A stretch of 26,565 bases of DNA from SXXK01 sp046074645 (GTDB lineage Bacteria > Planctomycetota > Planctomycetia > Planctomycetales > Planctomycetaceae), in the NCBI GenBank assembly GCA_046074645.1, contig JBJTOP010000393.1, positions 1-26,565 of the forward strand, given 5' to 3'. The position numbers were made by a program, and so were the translations under genes. The notes below the pieces were generated by a model. The model ran no database searches and was not told the origin of the DNA. It worked only from the letters and a program-made list of their open reading frames with translations. Below are positions 17,461 through 25,250 of this stretch, one piece after another. Within the stretch, counting starts at the first letter, position 1. Every line of letters starts with the position of its first letter.

Positions 17461-18053
17461 TTCACACCTCCCCTGCCACTCCGCAGCCGCATCTCGATCG
17501 CTCGTCCACCCACATCACCATCTGCCGCAGAAGTCAGCGCCCGCGGCACTGCTGCCGAATTCCCAGACATTCCGCCACTGCCAGACTCCCGGTACTTCAC
17601 CAACGGCAATCCCTCGCGAATTCGCACTACTGCCCAGCCGGATTCATCTAAAAACTCCACCGAATAACCCGCCGGGAAAGTGTAAGATTCGCGACCGTTT
17701 GGGCTTGACAAATCACCTTCCAGTCGTTCCAGAACACCACGTTCTGTTCGCCATGTGACCAGTCCCCGCTGATCCGTCAGGTCGTTAAAAACCAGTTCCG
17801 TCGGGGATTGAACGATCAGTGTGCGGGAGTCACGTTCGTCGGCTCGAAGCTGCTGTTCCAGCCGCGCCAGCGTTCGCAAAAGCAGCACCGAGTGACGCTC
17901 CGCCCGGTCCGAACGCATCGCCGTGTGCAGGCACACTCCGCCAATCGTCAGCAGAACACTCGTCAGAAACATCTGAAACAACGCCATCGGAAGCATGGCT
18001 CCACATCGGCTTCTGCTTCTGCGTCGGCATCTGCTGCTGCTGCTGTGTTTCAT
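17457..18053 (-). CDS. Prepilin-like protein (GspJ-like position)
   Basis: The protein is 198 residues. A strongly basic N-terminus (SRCRRRSRSRCG) is followed by a hydrophobic helix, MLPMALFQMFLTSVLLTIGGVC. The expected cleavage would be after Gly18, but position +5 is Met23 instead of Glu. The remaining part (RAERHSVLLLRTLARLEQQLRAD, then beta strands such as TELVFNDL and GYSVEFLDESGWAVVRI) resembles GspJ/PilW-type minor pseudopilins in layout. The tail (about 155-198) is Gly/Ser/Arg-rich. Its ATG overlaps the preceding stop by 4 bp (ATGA), and its stop overlaps the next start (GTGA). The GspJ comparison is inference from gene order and predicted layout. Confidence 0.65.
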   Translation of the reverse strand: MKHSSSSRCRRRSRSRCGAMLPMALFQMFLTSVLLTIGGVCLHTAMRSDRAERHSVLLLRTLARLEQQLRADERDSRTLIVQSPTELVFNDLTDQRGLVTWRTERGVLERLEGDLSSPNGRESYTFPAGYSVEFLDESGWAVVRIREGLPLVKYRESGSGGMSGNSAAVPRALTSAADGDVGGRAIEMRLRSGRGGVK

Positions 18054-18481
18054 GGGTTTGCTCCTGCAGCACTTCCGGCGCTCGGCCAGAAAACCAGAGC
18101 AACCGGTGCCGCTCGAAGCTCGTCGATCACTGGCCTTGAAATGCTCAGCCGCACCCCATCCCCCGCCGGCCAGCTTTCTGCAGCCGGCACCGCCGAAATA
18201 CTCAACTCAGCCTCGGGATATCGAGCCGTGAACCACGCAGACAGCCGAGGTGGCGTGGCCAGCGCCTCGGCTGCTCGGCGAAGATTATTCAGTTCGACCC
18301 TTGCCAGCACTTCAAACTGACGTTCCTGACGCACACGACTGGCTGCCCTGAGCCCTGGTAACAGCAGTGAAATGGCCATTCCGAGCACAACTGCGGCGAC
18401 GATCAGTTCGAAAATGAGTATCCCGCGGCGGGGTGGCCGCAGCTCTTCAGGTTTGCTTTTCTTTGAAATTGGCCGGAGCAT
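18050..18481 (-). CDS. Prepilin-type protein (GspI/H-like), canonical +5 Glu
   Basis: The protein is 143 residues from the ATG at 18481, 13 bp after the GspF-like gene upstream. The leader ends in RPPRRG; cleavage after Gly20 would give ILIFELIVAAVVLGM with Glu25 at +5, a proper type IV prepilin signature even though the first mature residue is Ile rather than Phe/Met. After the helix there is a short domain with a conserved-looking VELNNLRRAAEAL helix and beta strands. A longer frame to 18733 is antisense-like noise within the upstream gene and was rejected. The stop overlaps the next gene's start by 4 bp. It probably forms part of the pseudopilus tip, with the two proteins that follow. Confidence 0.75.
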   Translation of the reverse strand: MLRPISKKSKPEELRPPRRGILIFELIVAAVVLGMAISLLLPGLRAASRVRQERQFEVLARVELNNLRRAAEALATPPRLSAWFTARYPEAELSISAVPAAESWPAGDGVRLSISRPVIDELRAAPVALVFWPSAGSAAGANP

Positions 18482-18494
18482 GTCAGTTTTCCGG

Positions 18495-19553
18495 TTAGGA
18501 AAGGTCGTTAATGAGTTTGACCAGAGGAATGAAGGACGCAACCGCAAACCAGAGCACGAGAAGCGAAACCGCAGCCTGCATTCCCCCCGCCAGCAACACT
18601 CGTCGCCTGCGAGCACGCCGCAGACGTTGTTCTTCCAGGCGATCCGCGAGCTGCCGCATGCCCCAGTCGGGATGTCCGGCGGTGGCAGCAGATTCCAGAA
18701 AAGCAGCATCTCTGGTGGACAGGAGTCCCGCACGTCTCAACGCTGCCGGAATCTGTTCGCCCTGCTTCAGAAACTCAATGAGCTGCAGCAGGCGATCACT
18801 TGCCCTCCCAGCCGGCAGCTGCTGCACCGTGGCCTGCACACACGGAATCAGCGGCAGTCCGGCTGCTGCGGACGTGCTGAAAATCCTCAGCAGTCCGGGA
18901 ACCCAGTATCGAGGTATCAGATGCGCATACAACGGACAGCCATAAATCTGACGGTGACGGGAATCGCTCCAGAGATACCAGGTGCCCCACGCCGTCAGCC
19001 CGATCACCGGTAAAACAAGGAATATCCAGTTCTCAAAGAAAATCCCCATCAGATCGAAAAACGCCAGTGTGATGGCCGGCTGCTCAGTACCAAATCCACT
19101 GAGAATCTCTGCAAATACTCCGGCCATTCTGGCGTTCAGAAGTGCGGCAACCGCCAGGAAAACTCCGCCCGTTGCGGCGGCAGTCATCATGAACGTTCCG
19201 GAGCTTCCAGCGCCCTCCGTCATCTGCCGAATGAGCCGTTCCGCTTCATCACGAAGAACACTCGACAGGCACCCCGAGTTTTCCGAGGCGGCGATCGCTG
19301 CCGTAATGTGCGGCGGAAGCAGATCACCGATCAAACTGAGCGCTGTGGACAGGGAGTGACCGGAGTCGAGCAGAGTTGCCAGCTGCTGCAGCTGCTCACA
19401 CCATTCCCCGCGAGTCACCCTGGCCTGAGCCTTCAACAGCACCAGCAGACTTTCGCCGCGACCAGCGGCCCCCGCCAGCATCAGCAGCAGCGTGGCCTGA
19501 CGCAGCGGTTCCGGGCGATTGCGAAAATACAACCAGCGTCTCATCAGACTCAT
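18495..19553 (-). CDS. GspF-like inner-membrane protein, third copy
   Basis: The protein is 352 residues from the ATG at 19553, which overlaps the previous stop as ATGA. It is laid out as two T2SSF-type halves. The first has a helix with LATLLDSGHSLSTALSLIG and ASENSGCLSSVLRDEAERL (compare the family's E-SG-L pattern) before a membrane pair. The second has FSTSAAAGLPLIPCVQATV (compare LL-AGVPL-AL) and a final helix VSLLVLWFAVASFIPLVKLINDLS, close to the typical GspF C-terminus. The N-terminal cytoplasmic extension of classical GspF is missing. GspF/PilC proteins form the inner-membrane platform driven by the GspE/PilB ATPase. It is divergent from the other two GspF-like proteins of this operon. 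Confidence 0.8.
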   Translation of the reverse strand: MSLMRRWLYFRNRPEPLRQATLLLMLAGAAGRGESLLVLLKAQARVTRGEWCEQLQQLATLLDSGHSLSTALSLIGDLLPPHITAAIAASENSGCLSSVLRDEAERLIRQMTEGAGSSGTFMMTAAATGGVFLAVAALLNARMAGVFAEILSGFGTEQPAITLAFFDLMGIFFENWIFLVLPVIGLTAWGTWYLWSDSRHRQIYGCPLYAHLIPRYWVPGLLRIFSTSAAAGLPLIPCVQATVQQLPAGRASDRLLQLIEFLKQGEQIPAALRRAGLLSTRDAAFLESAATAGHPDWGMRQLADRLEEQRLRRARRRRVLLAGGMQAAVSLLVLWFAVASFIPLVKLINDLS

Positions 19554-20953
19554 GACCACAGTCCTCCCGCAGTCAGCCATTCAGACGAAATCGACAGCCC
19601 GGTCATATTCTTCAGCATGCGAAGTAATGGCACCAGCAGAAGCAGCCAGATTGCTGCCAGCAGCAGACCGCAAAACGTCATAATCACAATGTTAAAGACC
19701 AGTGCCGCGAATCCGGCGTCCCCCCTCGATGCTGCCTCGAACGCGCCCGCCAGCCCATCAAACGCGTCCGATGTGTCCCGATAATCTGACTCCGGCAGAG
19801 CACGGCCGTCGGACGTGGTGAGCAGTGCCAGAGGAACACCGTTTAATGACGGGCCAGTGAATTCCGGAGCACTCTGGCCGACTTCCAGTGCCGCAGCGAC
19901 CGCAGTGGCCTCTTTTCGAATTCCTGTTCCACACGTCACTGCTGCCGCAGATCGCACCATCACTGCGGCAGAACCACCCTGACGCAAATGTATCGCAAGC
20001 ACACGGCAGAAACCCGCCTGTGAAAGCCATGTCAGACTTCGCCCCAGCAGCGGCAGACTCCGCACCAGGCTCTCGCAGCTGCCCGTAAACACATACACAC
20101 ACACACACAGAACCAGCGACAGGAGCACCCCGCAAAAGGTAATATTCAATCCAAACATCCAGCTGGAAATACTCGGCAACACCGCCTCACCATTCATACC
20201 GCCCAAAATCTGCAGAATCGCGGGCACCAGGGTCGCACAGACCACAGAGAGTCCCGCAGTGAGCAAAACGCCGATCAAAAATGGACTCAGCAGAGCTGCT
20301 GCGAGGCGAAAACGCTGCAGCCGCAGCTGGGCGGATACAGGGATCAATTCAGCCAGCAGCTGCGTCTTCCGGCTTTCGTCCAGGTCGCCGAATTCCACGC
20401 CCCGAAGTTCCTGTGGAAGTACCGGACGCAGAGCCGCCACATCCCCCTGACCCCGCTCAAGTTCATCCGCCAGTCGCCGCAGCAGTCGCCGCGGTCGCTC
20501 CTGCAGACGCTGACGCAGAAGGAACCCGCCTAGCAACAGCAGTGCACAAACAGCCAGCGACACAGGAAAAAGAAGAGCCGGAAACAGCGGAATCACCGCC
20601 GTCAGCAGCAGCACCAGCAATGCCGCAATGGCACTGCAGGCGGTCAGCCAGGGCCAGAACATCAGCAGAGGATGCAGAAATGGTTCGTCAGCCACCGCCC
20701 GCACCATTTCATGAGCCGGCAGCTGCAGCAGCATCGCCTCACGCAGACGATCGCCGACTCGCAGCTGCACCAGCCGCGGAACCACTCCCGCCGCAGGGAT
20801 CACGTCAGGAACGGACTTCAACCATTCAAGCTGTACATCCAGCAGTCCCTCCGCCCGAAGCTGCTGCGCAAGCTCTTCGGCACTCAGAGCACTGCGCATG
20901 CCAAAAACCGGTTCGCCGGTGTGAAGCCGAGCCTGAAAGCGGAATTCGGGCAT
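19550..20953 (-). CDS. GspF-like inner-membrane protein, second copy with N-terminal extension
   Basis: The protein is 467 residues from the ATG at 20953. Its start MPEFRFQARLHTGEPVFG and ALSAEELAQQLRAEGL match the beta/alpha cytoplasmic extension found at the N-terminus of GspF/PilC. An extra pair of membrane helices follows at about 100-145 (FWPWLTACSAIAALLVLLL), which is unusual. The first T2SSF half then appears degenerate, followed by a membrane pair. The second half keeps LPLLGRSLTWLSQAGFCRVLAIHLRQGGS and a C-terminal helix. An AC dinucleotide tract (20095-20109) encodes LCVCVYV in a membrane segment. A TTG at 20995 is an alternative start. No clear ribosome-binding site precedes either. 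Confidence 0.8.
   Translation of the reverse strand: MPEFRFQARLHTGEPVFGMRSALSAEELAQQLRAEGLLDVQLEWLKSVPDVIPAAGVVPRLVQLRVGDRLREAMLLQLPAHEMVRAVADEPFLHPLLMFWPWLTACSAIAALLVLLLTAVIPLFPALLFPVSLAVCALLLLGGFLLRQRLQERPRRLLRRLADELERGQGDVAALRPVLPQELRGVEFGDLDESRKTQLLAELIPVSAQLRLQRFRLAAALLSPFLIGVLLTAGLSVVCATLVPAILQILGGMNGEAVLPSISSWMFGLNITFCGVLLSLVLCVCVYVFTGSCESLVRSLPLLGRSLTWLSQAGFCRVLAIHLRQGGSAAVMVRSAAAVTCGTGIRKEATAVAAALEVGQSAPEFTGPSLNGVPLALLTTSDGRALPESDYRDTSDAFDGLAGAFEAASRGDAGFAALVFNIVIMTFCGLLLAAIWLLLLVPLLRMLKNMTGLSISSEWLTAGGLWS
20095..20109. repeat. (AC)n dinucleotide tract inside a GspF-like gene
   Basis: Fifteen bases of uninterrupted AC repeat lie in the coding strand's complement, with ACAT just before. 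On the coding strand it is (GT)n and encodes CVCV in a membrane helix. Slippage by one unit would shift the frame of the GspF-like gene. Confidence 0.95.
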
Positions 20954-21006
20954 GAGTGTTGTCCAGGAGACAGGCAAGACTGAAAGATGACGCAAACCAG
21001 AACGTC

Positions 21007-22050
21007 TCAGGAAAGTCCCTGATAAAGTTCCACAACTGGCCAGAAAACGATCATTGAATAGGTCAACACAACACCAACCGTGATCAGCAGAAACAAAGCC
21101 ATCGGAAGAATCATCTGCAGCAGCAGCTGACCACGCTCAAACTGCTGTCGGTAAAAATCCACAACGGATCGCAGCCGCTCCAGAAGCTGCTGCTCGCGGC
21201 GATCCGTCTGTCTGAGACAACATGCCAGCACCGATGGCAAAGCCCGAACCTCACGGACTTCAGCCGCTGATGCCCCCAAAATGGACTGCTCCGCCAGGCT
21301 GTGACAGGCCCGTTCAAAGCTCGCTGAACCCGAAGCCGCACCAGCCAGCCTCAATGACAACTCCCACGGAAGCTGGTGGTCGGTCAGCAGTACAAGCATG
21401 CGGGCAAGCGAATAGCTCTGCAGTGAATGCACCTGCTGACGAATTCCAGGCAGCAGAAACAGGAACTTTTCAGGGCCACGAAATGCCATCGCAGAGGCAC
21501 GGCCAGAGAATTTCCAGCTGACCAGGATCAACAGCACACTCAAAAGTGGCAACGCAACCCACTGAGGGTACTCGTGATTCCATTCCAGCAGCCGCAGAAG
21601 TGTCGGACTGACACTTGAAATGCTCTGCAGCACCACCATGTCGTAATAATTCAGCAGAAAGCCACGCAACACAAGGAGCAACAGCACCGAAGCCATGCCC
21701 GCCACCAGCAGCGGATACGCAGCCGCACGCTGCACCTGCGATCGCAGCTCCTGCACGTCCCGCGCGTACTCGCCCATCATCTCCAGCGTCAGCCCCGGAC
21801 GGCCTGACTGCAAACCAGCACCCAGCGCTGCGGCTGCCATTCGCGGTACTCCACCACGCTGCGATGAGACGATCGCTGATAACTCTTCACCCCGCTCCAG
21901 TCGCTCACCCAGGACCTTCAAAAAACGCTGCAAACGTCGACCACTGCCCGCGGAAATACGCGCCAGTGACGCTTCAAGCGGCAGACCGGCATGCATGACG
22001 CTTTTCAGCTCGTCAGCCAGTATCGAAATGTCACTCAAATCAAGACCCAT
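21007..22050 (-). CDS. GspF-like inner-membrane protein, first copy
   Basis: The protein is 347 residues from the ATG at 22050. It opens directly with the first T2SSF half: ISILADELKSVMHAGLPLEASLARI, then LERGEELSAIVSSQ and AALGAGLQSGRPGLTLEMMGEYA, all close to the GspF/PilC pattern, followed by a membrane pair. The second half contains LLPGIRQQVHSLQSYSLARMLVLL and a last helix MALFLLITVGVVLTYSMIVFWP-VELYQGLS. It lacks the usual N-terminal cytoplasmic extension, which the next gene carries instead. It is the most typical GspF of the three and lies 28 bp after the ATPase gene; that gap contains a 6 bp inverted repeat (22064-22077). Confidence 0.88.
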   Translation of the reverse strand: MGLDLSDISILADELKSVMHAGLPLEASLARISAGSGRRLQRFLKVLGERLERGEELSAIVSSQRGGVPRMAAAALGAGLQSGRPGLTLEMMGEYARDVQELRSQVQRAAAYPLLVAGMASVLLLLVLRGFLLNYYDMVVLQSISSVSPTLLRLLEWNHEYPQWVALPLLSVLLILVSWKFSGRASAMAFRGPEKFLFLLPGIRQQVHSLQSYSLARMLVLLTDHQLPWELSLRLAGAASGSASFERACHSLAEQSILGASAAEVREVRALPSVLACCLRQTDRREQQLLERLRSVVDFYRQQFERGQLLLQMILPMALFLLITVGVVLTYSMIVFWPVVELYQGLS

Positions 22051-22063
22051 GTCACACCACTCA

Positions 22064-22077
22064 CGCAGGAACCTGCG
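22064..22077. other. Small hairpin between GspE-like and GspF-like genes
   Basis: CGCAGG and CCTGCG are perfectly inverted around a 2 nt centre in the 28 bp gap just after the ATPase stop. It may influence translation or processing of the polycistronic message. It lacks a T-tract and is not a terminator. Confidence 0.35.
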
Positions 22078-22078
22078 A

Positions 22079-23350
22079 TCAGGAATTCTGAAGCATCTGA
22101 AATCCTCTCCCCATCACGCGGAAAACTTCCTCGTGACTGGTTCTTCCCTCCTGAACAGCCTGCTGGGCACGCTGCTGAAGACTGATCACTCCCTGGGCCG
22201 ACGCCAGCGACTGCAGGTGACGAGCGTCCGCACGCTGCAAAAATGCAGCCGCCAACTCCGGATCCTCAAGCTGCTGGGACTCTGCCAGTACCAGTCGGCC
22301 AAAATATCCTGTACCGCCGCAGCGACTGCAGACAGACGCCAGAGACGACTCAGTCGGAAAACCGGAAAAATTGTCTGGAGAAGTCAGCGGAATGGCGGGA
22401 TTCGCGGAAAATGCCGCGGAAGGCACGGATGTCGCCGTGCGGCACTGACAGAGCTTTCGCAGCAGTCGCTGACAAACCACCAGGCGCAAGGCACTGCGAA
22501 TCAAATAGGGCTCCAGCTGCATTTCCAAAAGCCTCGCCATCGCCTCCACCGCCGTTCCCGCATGAAACGTGCTGATCACCAGGTGCCCCGTCAACGCCGC
22601 CTGAAAAACCGCCTCGGCCGTCGCCGCGTCGCGGATCTCACCCACCAGAATCACATCCGGGTCCTGACGCAGTAACGACTTCACTCCGGATGCCAGGTCA
22701 AAGCCCGCCACCGGACGGACCTGCGCCTGAGTCACTCCGGGAAGCGATGATTCAATCGGGTCTTCCAGTGTCATCACACAGCGGCTGTGGCCGGACTGCT
22801 GCAACACTTCTCGCAGACACGCATACGCCGAAGTCGTCTTCCCGCTCCCCGATGGACCACTCAGCAGAATCACCCCGGATGTCTCACTCAAGGCCGCTGT
22901 CAGGCTGTTGAGTATCTCAGTCGGCAGCCCAAGTTCACAAGGCAGCCGCAACTGGTCGTTGTCAGCAAACAACCGAATCGCCGCCTTCTCTCCGTAAAGC
23001 GTCGGGAACGTGCTCACCCGGACCTCCTGAGCACTGTGTTCGCGAGCGACTCGGCCCTCCTGCGGAACTTCAGTGCGGTAAGTCAGCAGCCCGGCGAGCA
23101 CCTTGAAGCGGGCGATCAGCCGAGCACCCAGCTCGCGGTCAAATCGAGCCACTCCGTGGAGCACGCCGTCGATTCGCCACTGCATCCGCAGCTGTGTCTC
23201 CTCAGGTACCAGATGCACATCACTCGCCCGCTGCTGCCGCGACTCCTGAAGAATCGTCGAAACGACCGCCGGCACATAGGCGTCGTCCCGCGGAGACAGT
23301 CGATTCACTGCCGCCGCGAAACTGCTCGTTAAACGACCACCGTCCTGCAT
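22079..23350 (-). CDS. gspE: GspE/PilB-type secretion ATPase, short form
   Basis: This ATPase (423 residues from the ATG at 23350, GGAG eight bases upstream) would power pseudopilus assembly. Motifs: an Asp-box region SDVHLVPEE-LRMQWRIDG (42-62), Walker A GPSGSGKTT (165-173), TLEDPIE, Walker B DPDVILVGEIRD (230-241) and the His box TGHLVISTFHAGTA (254-267). The zinc-type tetracysteine element is present but altered: the first pair is C-x-C (301, 303) where C-x2-C is usual; the second is CSRCGGTGYFGR (341, 344). It begins immediately at the N2-type domain and lacks the N-terminal domain through which GspE binds GspL. No GspL is encoded nearby, which fits. TTG at 23374 is a weaker alternative start. 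It is the first gene of the operon, after a terminator-like hairpin. Confidence 0.92.
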   Translation of the reverse strand: MQDGGRLTSSFAAAVNRLSPRDDAYVPAVVSTILQESRQQRASDVHLVPEETQLRMQWRIDGVLHGVARFDRELGARLIARFKVLAGLLTYRTEVPQEGRVAREHSAQEVRVSTFPTLYGEKAAIRLFADNDQLRLPCELGLPTEILNSLTAALSETSGVILLSGPSGSGKTTSAYACLREVLQQSGHSRCVMTLEDPIESSLPGVTQAQVRPVAGFDLASGVKSLLRQDPDVILVGEIRDAATAEAVFQAALTGHLVISTFHAGTAVEAMARLLEMQLEPYLIRSALRLVVCQRLLRKLCQCRTATSVPSAAFSANPAIPLTSPDNFSGFPTESSLASVCSRCGGTGYFGRLVLAESQQLEDPELAAAFLQRADARHLQSLASAQGVISLQQRAQQAVQEGRTSHEEVFRVMGRGFQMLQNS

Positions 23351-23375
23351 CGCTGACGCTCCGTCAATGCACAAA

Positions 23376-23415
23376 ATCCCGCAACACCCGGTGCATTAGC
23401 CGAGTGTCGCGGGAT
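23376..23415 (-). terminator. Terminator-like hairpin between His-rich protein and secretion operon
   Basis: The arms 23376-23387 and 23404-23415 pair over 12 positions with one mismatch (core ATCCCGC/GCGGGAT) and enclose a 16 nt loop. Read on the minus strand the stem is followed by TTTTGTG. It would end the message of the 491-residue gene upstream, or attenuate read-through into the GspE-like gene. Confidence 0.6.
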
Positions 23416-23449
23416 CATAGAGACTGCAGCGTTTCAACTGCAAACGATG

Positions 23450-24925
23450 CTACCAGACGATCCGCCAATTCGGTTGCCAGACATAGTCCGGAAATCGTGG
23501 CTCATGTCGGTTGACCCGATGGGGAACAGGCCACACAGAATGCTGCGGCGGAAAACCGGGATGACTGCCAGCGATCGGCGGCACAGGACCGTATGCATAC
23601 GGGACGGGGGCGTAAGGGACTGGGGCATACGGGACGGGGGCGTAAGGACTCGGCTCGGGGCAGCACTGCGGAATTTCCGTCACGCGCACGCCGCGCACTC
23701 CGGAATAGAACTCCACACCCGGTCGGATTGAGCCAGTTCTCCCATAATCGCAGCTGGCGCAGCCGCGGGAGCCGAACTGCGGGACACCAGGGCCATGTCC
23801 CCAGGGCGTCGAGATCGATTCGCGGCCACCTCGATACTCGTAACGCGGAGCCATATCAGCTGGATGCAGATAACCCCCTGCCAGACCGGGATATTCGTGA
23901 GGCGCGACAGAATAGTGCTGTGGCGGCTGGCCGTGTTCGTACAGCGGAGCATGTTCGTGCGGTTGAGCATGTTCGTGTGGTTGAGCATGTTCGTGCGGTT
24001 GAGCATGTTCGTGTGGAGGACCGTGTTCGTGCGGCTGGGCATACTCACGCGGCGGACCATGCTCATGCGGCGGGCCATCGGGGTGCTGGAAATGAGCAGG
24101 CCCTGGATGCTGATGGAGGGCTCCGTATGGATCCTGAACCGGAAGCCTTGCCAGCATGTAGAGGTCGGACTGAGTAATATCGTCGGGTTCTTCTGACGGC
24201 GGCAACTGCTCACTGCCACTTTCGGACGTCTTCTGACGCCGCGCTGGCGGGTTGTCACGGGGAGTGAATGGGCCCGACTCGCGGTCCGTTTGCGGATTGT
24301 CACCCTTCCGCGGCGGACCGCTCGGACGACGCTCCGGACCGGGATCCGGCTGCGGCCTTGGGGAACCCCGTTGAGCTTCAGGCTGCGGCCGTGGCCGAGC
24401 CTGATCCCGTGGAATCGGGGGAACCGGTGGCGGACCAGAACGCTCCGCCCCGCGATCGTCTCGTGAGCCGTCTCGCGGCTCAGGTGGACGCGGCGGCGGT
24501 GGTGGCTGCTGAGCCTCGTGTTGCTCGGCTGGCCGATGCTGGTGACCACAGCGATCACATCTCCATTGCCCCGGACGCGTCGTGTCATGAATGATCACAG
24601 GCGACAGACAACATTCAGACATGGGGGCTGGCTGCTCGGCGTCACAGACAATGTGAGTATCCACATAGCGCGACCCGGCACTGGATGCCCCACAACTGTG
24701 GCAGGGGCCGAACAGATGATAGCCACCTGTTGAGTATGATTGATCCAGAGCACTCACGGCCTCGGAAAGATCCCGGAGCTCGTTCACCACGGAATTCTGC
24801 ACCGCAGCCCAGCCTGTGGCCAGACCCGCGGCAACCACCGTTCCCACGATCACCAGTTCCGCGGATATCACCGCGCCGAATTCACACCGCCTGAATCGCT
24901 GCAGCTTTTGCAACAGACTGACCAT
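23450..24925 (-). CDS. Flp-like membrane-anchored protein with His/Pro-rich repeat tail
   Basis: The protein is 491 residues from the ATG at 24925 (GGGAG eight bases upstream). Residues 14-47 (CEFGAVISAELVIVGTVVAAG...) form one membrane helix like those in planctomycete Flp-type small envelope proteins, and the following SALDQSYSTGGYHLFG and SAGSRYVDTHIVCD belong to the same family as I remember it. Two CxxCG knuckles (CHSCG 75-79, CDRCGHQH 123-130) could bind zinc. Residues 140-235 are Pro/Arg-rich and disordered. Residues 286-338 consist of HEH-containing hexapeptides (QPHEHA) repeated in tandem; 426-445 repeat PYAPV. The protein is likely exported, anchored by the N-terminus, with a metal-binding tail. 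It precedes the secretion/pilus-like operon on the same strand but is separated by a terminator-like hairpin. A longer frame to 25096 has no support. Confidence 0.75.
   Translation of the reverse strand: MVSLLQKLQRFRRCEFGAVISAELVIVGTVVAAGLATGWAAVQNSVVNELRDLSEAVSALDQSYSTGGYHLFGPCHSCGASSAGSRYVDTHIVCDAEQPAPMSECCLSPVIIHDTTRPGQWRCDRCGHQHRPAEQHEAQQPPPPPRPPEPRDGSRDDRGAERSGPPPVPPIPRDQARPRPQPEAQRGSPRPQPDPGPERRPSGPPRKGDNPQTDRESGPFTPRDNPPARRQKTSESGSEQLPPSEEPDDITQSDLYMLARLPVQDPYGALHQHPGPAHFQHPDGPPHEHGPPREYAQPHEHGPPHEHAQPHEHAQPHEHAQPHEHAPLYEHGQPPQHYSVAPHEYPGLAGGYLHPADMAPRYEYRGGRESISTPWGHGPGVPQFGSRGCASCDYGRTGSIRPGVEFYSGVRGVRVTEIPQCCPEPSPYAPVPYAPVPYAPVPYAYGPVPPIAGSHPGFPPQHSVWPVPHRVNRHEPRFPDYVWQPNWRIVW
23596..23655. 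repeat. 15 bp in-frame repeat encoding PYAPV units
   Basis: Four units of 15 bp, the last degenerate (23596, 23611, 23626 and 23641 as starts), alternate CATACGGGACGGGGG and CGTAAGGGACTGGGG. They encode the Pro/Tyr/Ala/Val repeat near the C-terminus of the His-rich protein. Confidence 0.85.
23949..24074. repeat. 18 bp in-frame repeat encoding HEH hexapeptides
   Basis: Seven consecutive 18 bp units occupy 126 bp. The first three (23949, 23967 and 23985) are nearly identical (GCATGTTCGTGYGGTTGA), the later ones diverge. Copy-number change would keep the reading frame. Confidence 0.9.
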
Positions 24926-25074
24926 AGACACGCTCCCTGACAGAACCTCTCGGAGTGCCAAAACAGACTGCTGCTCAAAGCGATGCACTCCCGAGATCTC
25001 TGCAGGCGTCCCGCCCGGACCAAATTTGCTCGACGCAGATCCGGTTCCGGCAGACATGTAGTGGGGGGAAAACA

Positions 25075-25112
25075 AAATGCGAGCAGAGGCGGCCAAACCC
25101 CTGCTCGCATTT
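25075..25112. terminator. Bidirectional intrinsic-terminator-like hairpin
   Basis: AAATGCGAGCAG (25075-25086) and CTGCTCGCATTT (25101-25112) are perfect 12 bp arms around a 14 nt loop. The plus strand continues TTTGCTTTTC, and the minus strand continues TTTTGTTTTCC, so it could stop transcription from either side. It is about 150 bp upstream of the His-rich gene. Confidence 0.75.
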
Positions 25113-25250
25113 GCTTTTCATCAGTCTGGCTCCTGCCGGACCGAAGGGCGGTTTCTCAGGCCGCCAGTTCTCTCTCGCAGTGAACGGAGTGGATCACAAA
25201 CGGTACAGCCGTCGATGAGCAGACGCTCAAATCGAACCCCTAAAAGCGGC

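Noticed and set aside
24926..25096. N-terminal extension of the His-rich protein
   Set aside because: It would precede the membrane helix by 57 extra residues and reach into the terminator hairpin; the ATG at 24925 has a good ribosome-binding site.
25225..25245. tRNA-like T-loop (GGTTCGATT on the minus strand)
   Set aside because: The flanking bases do not pair as a T-stem and no acceptor, D or anticodon arms could be found.
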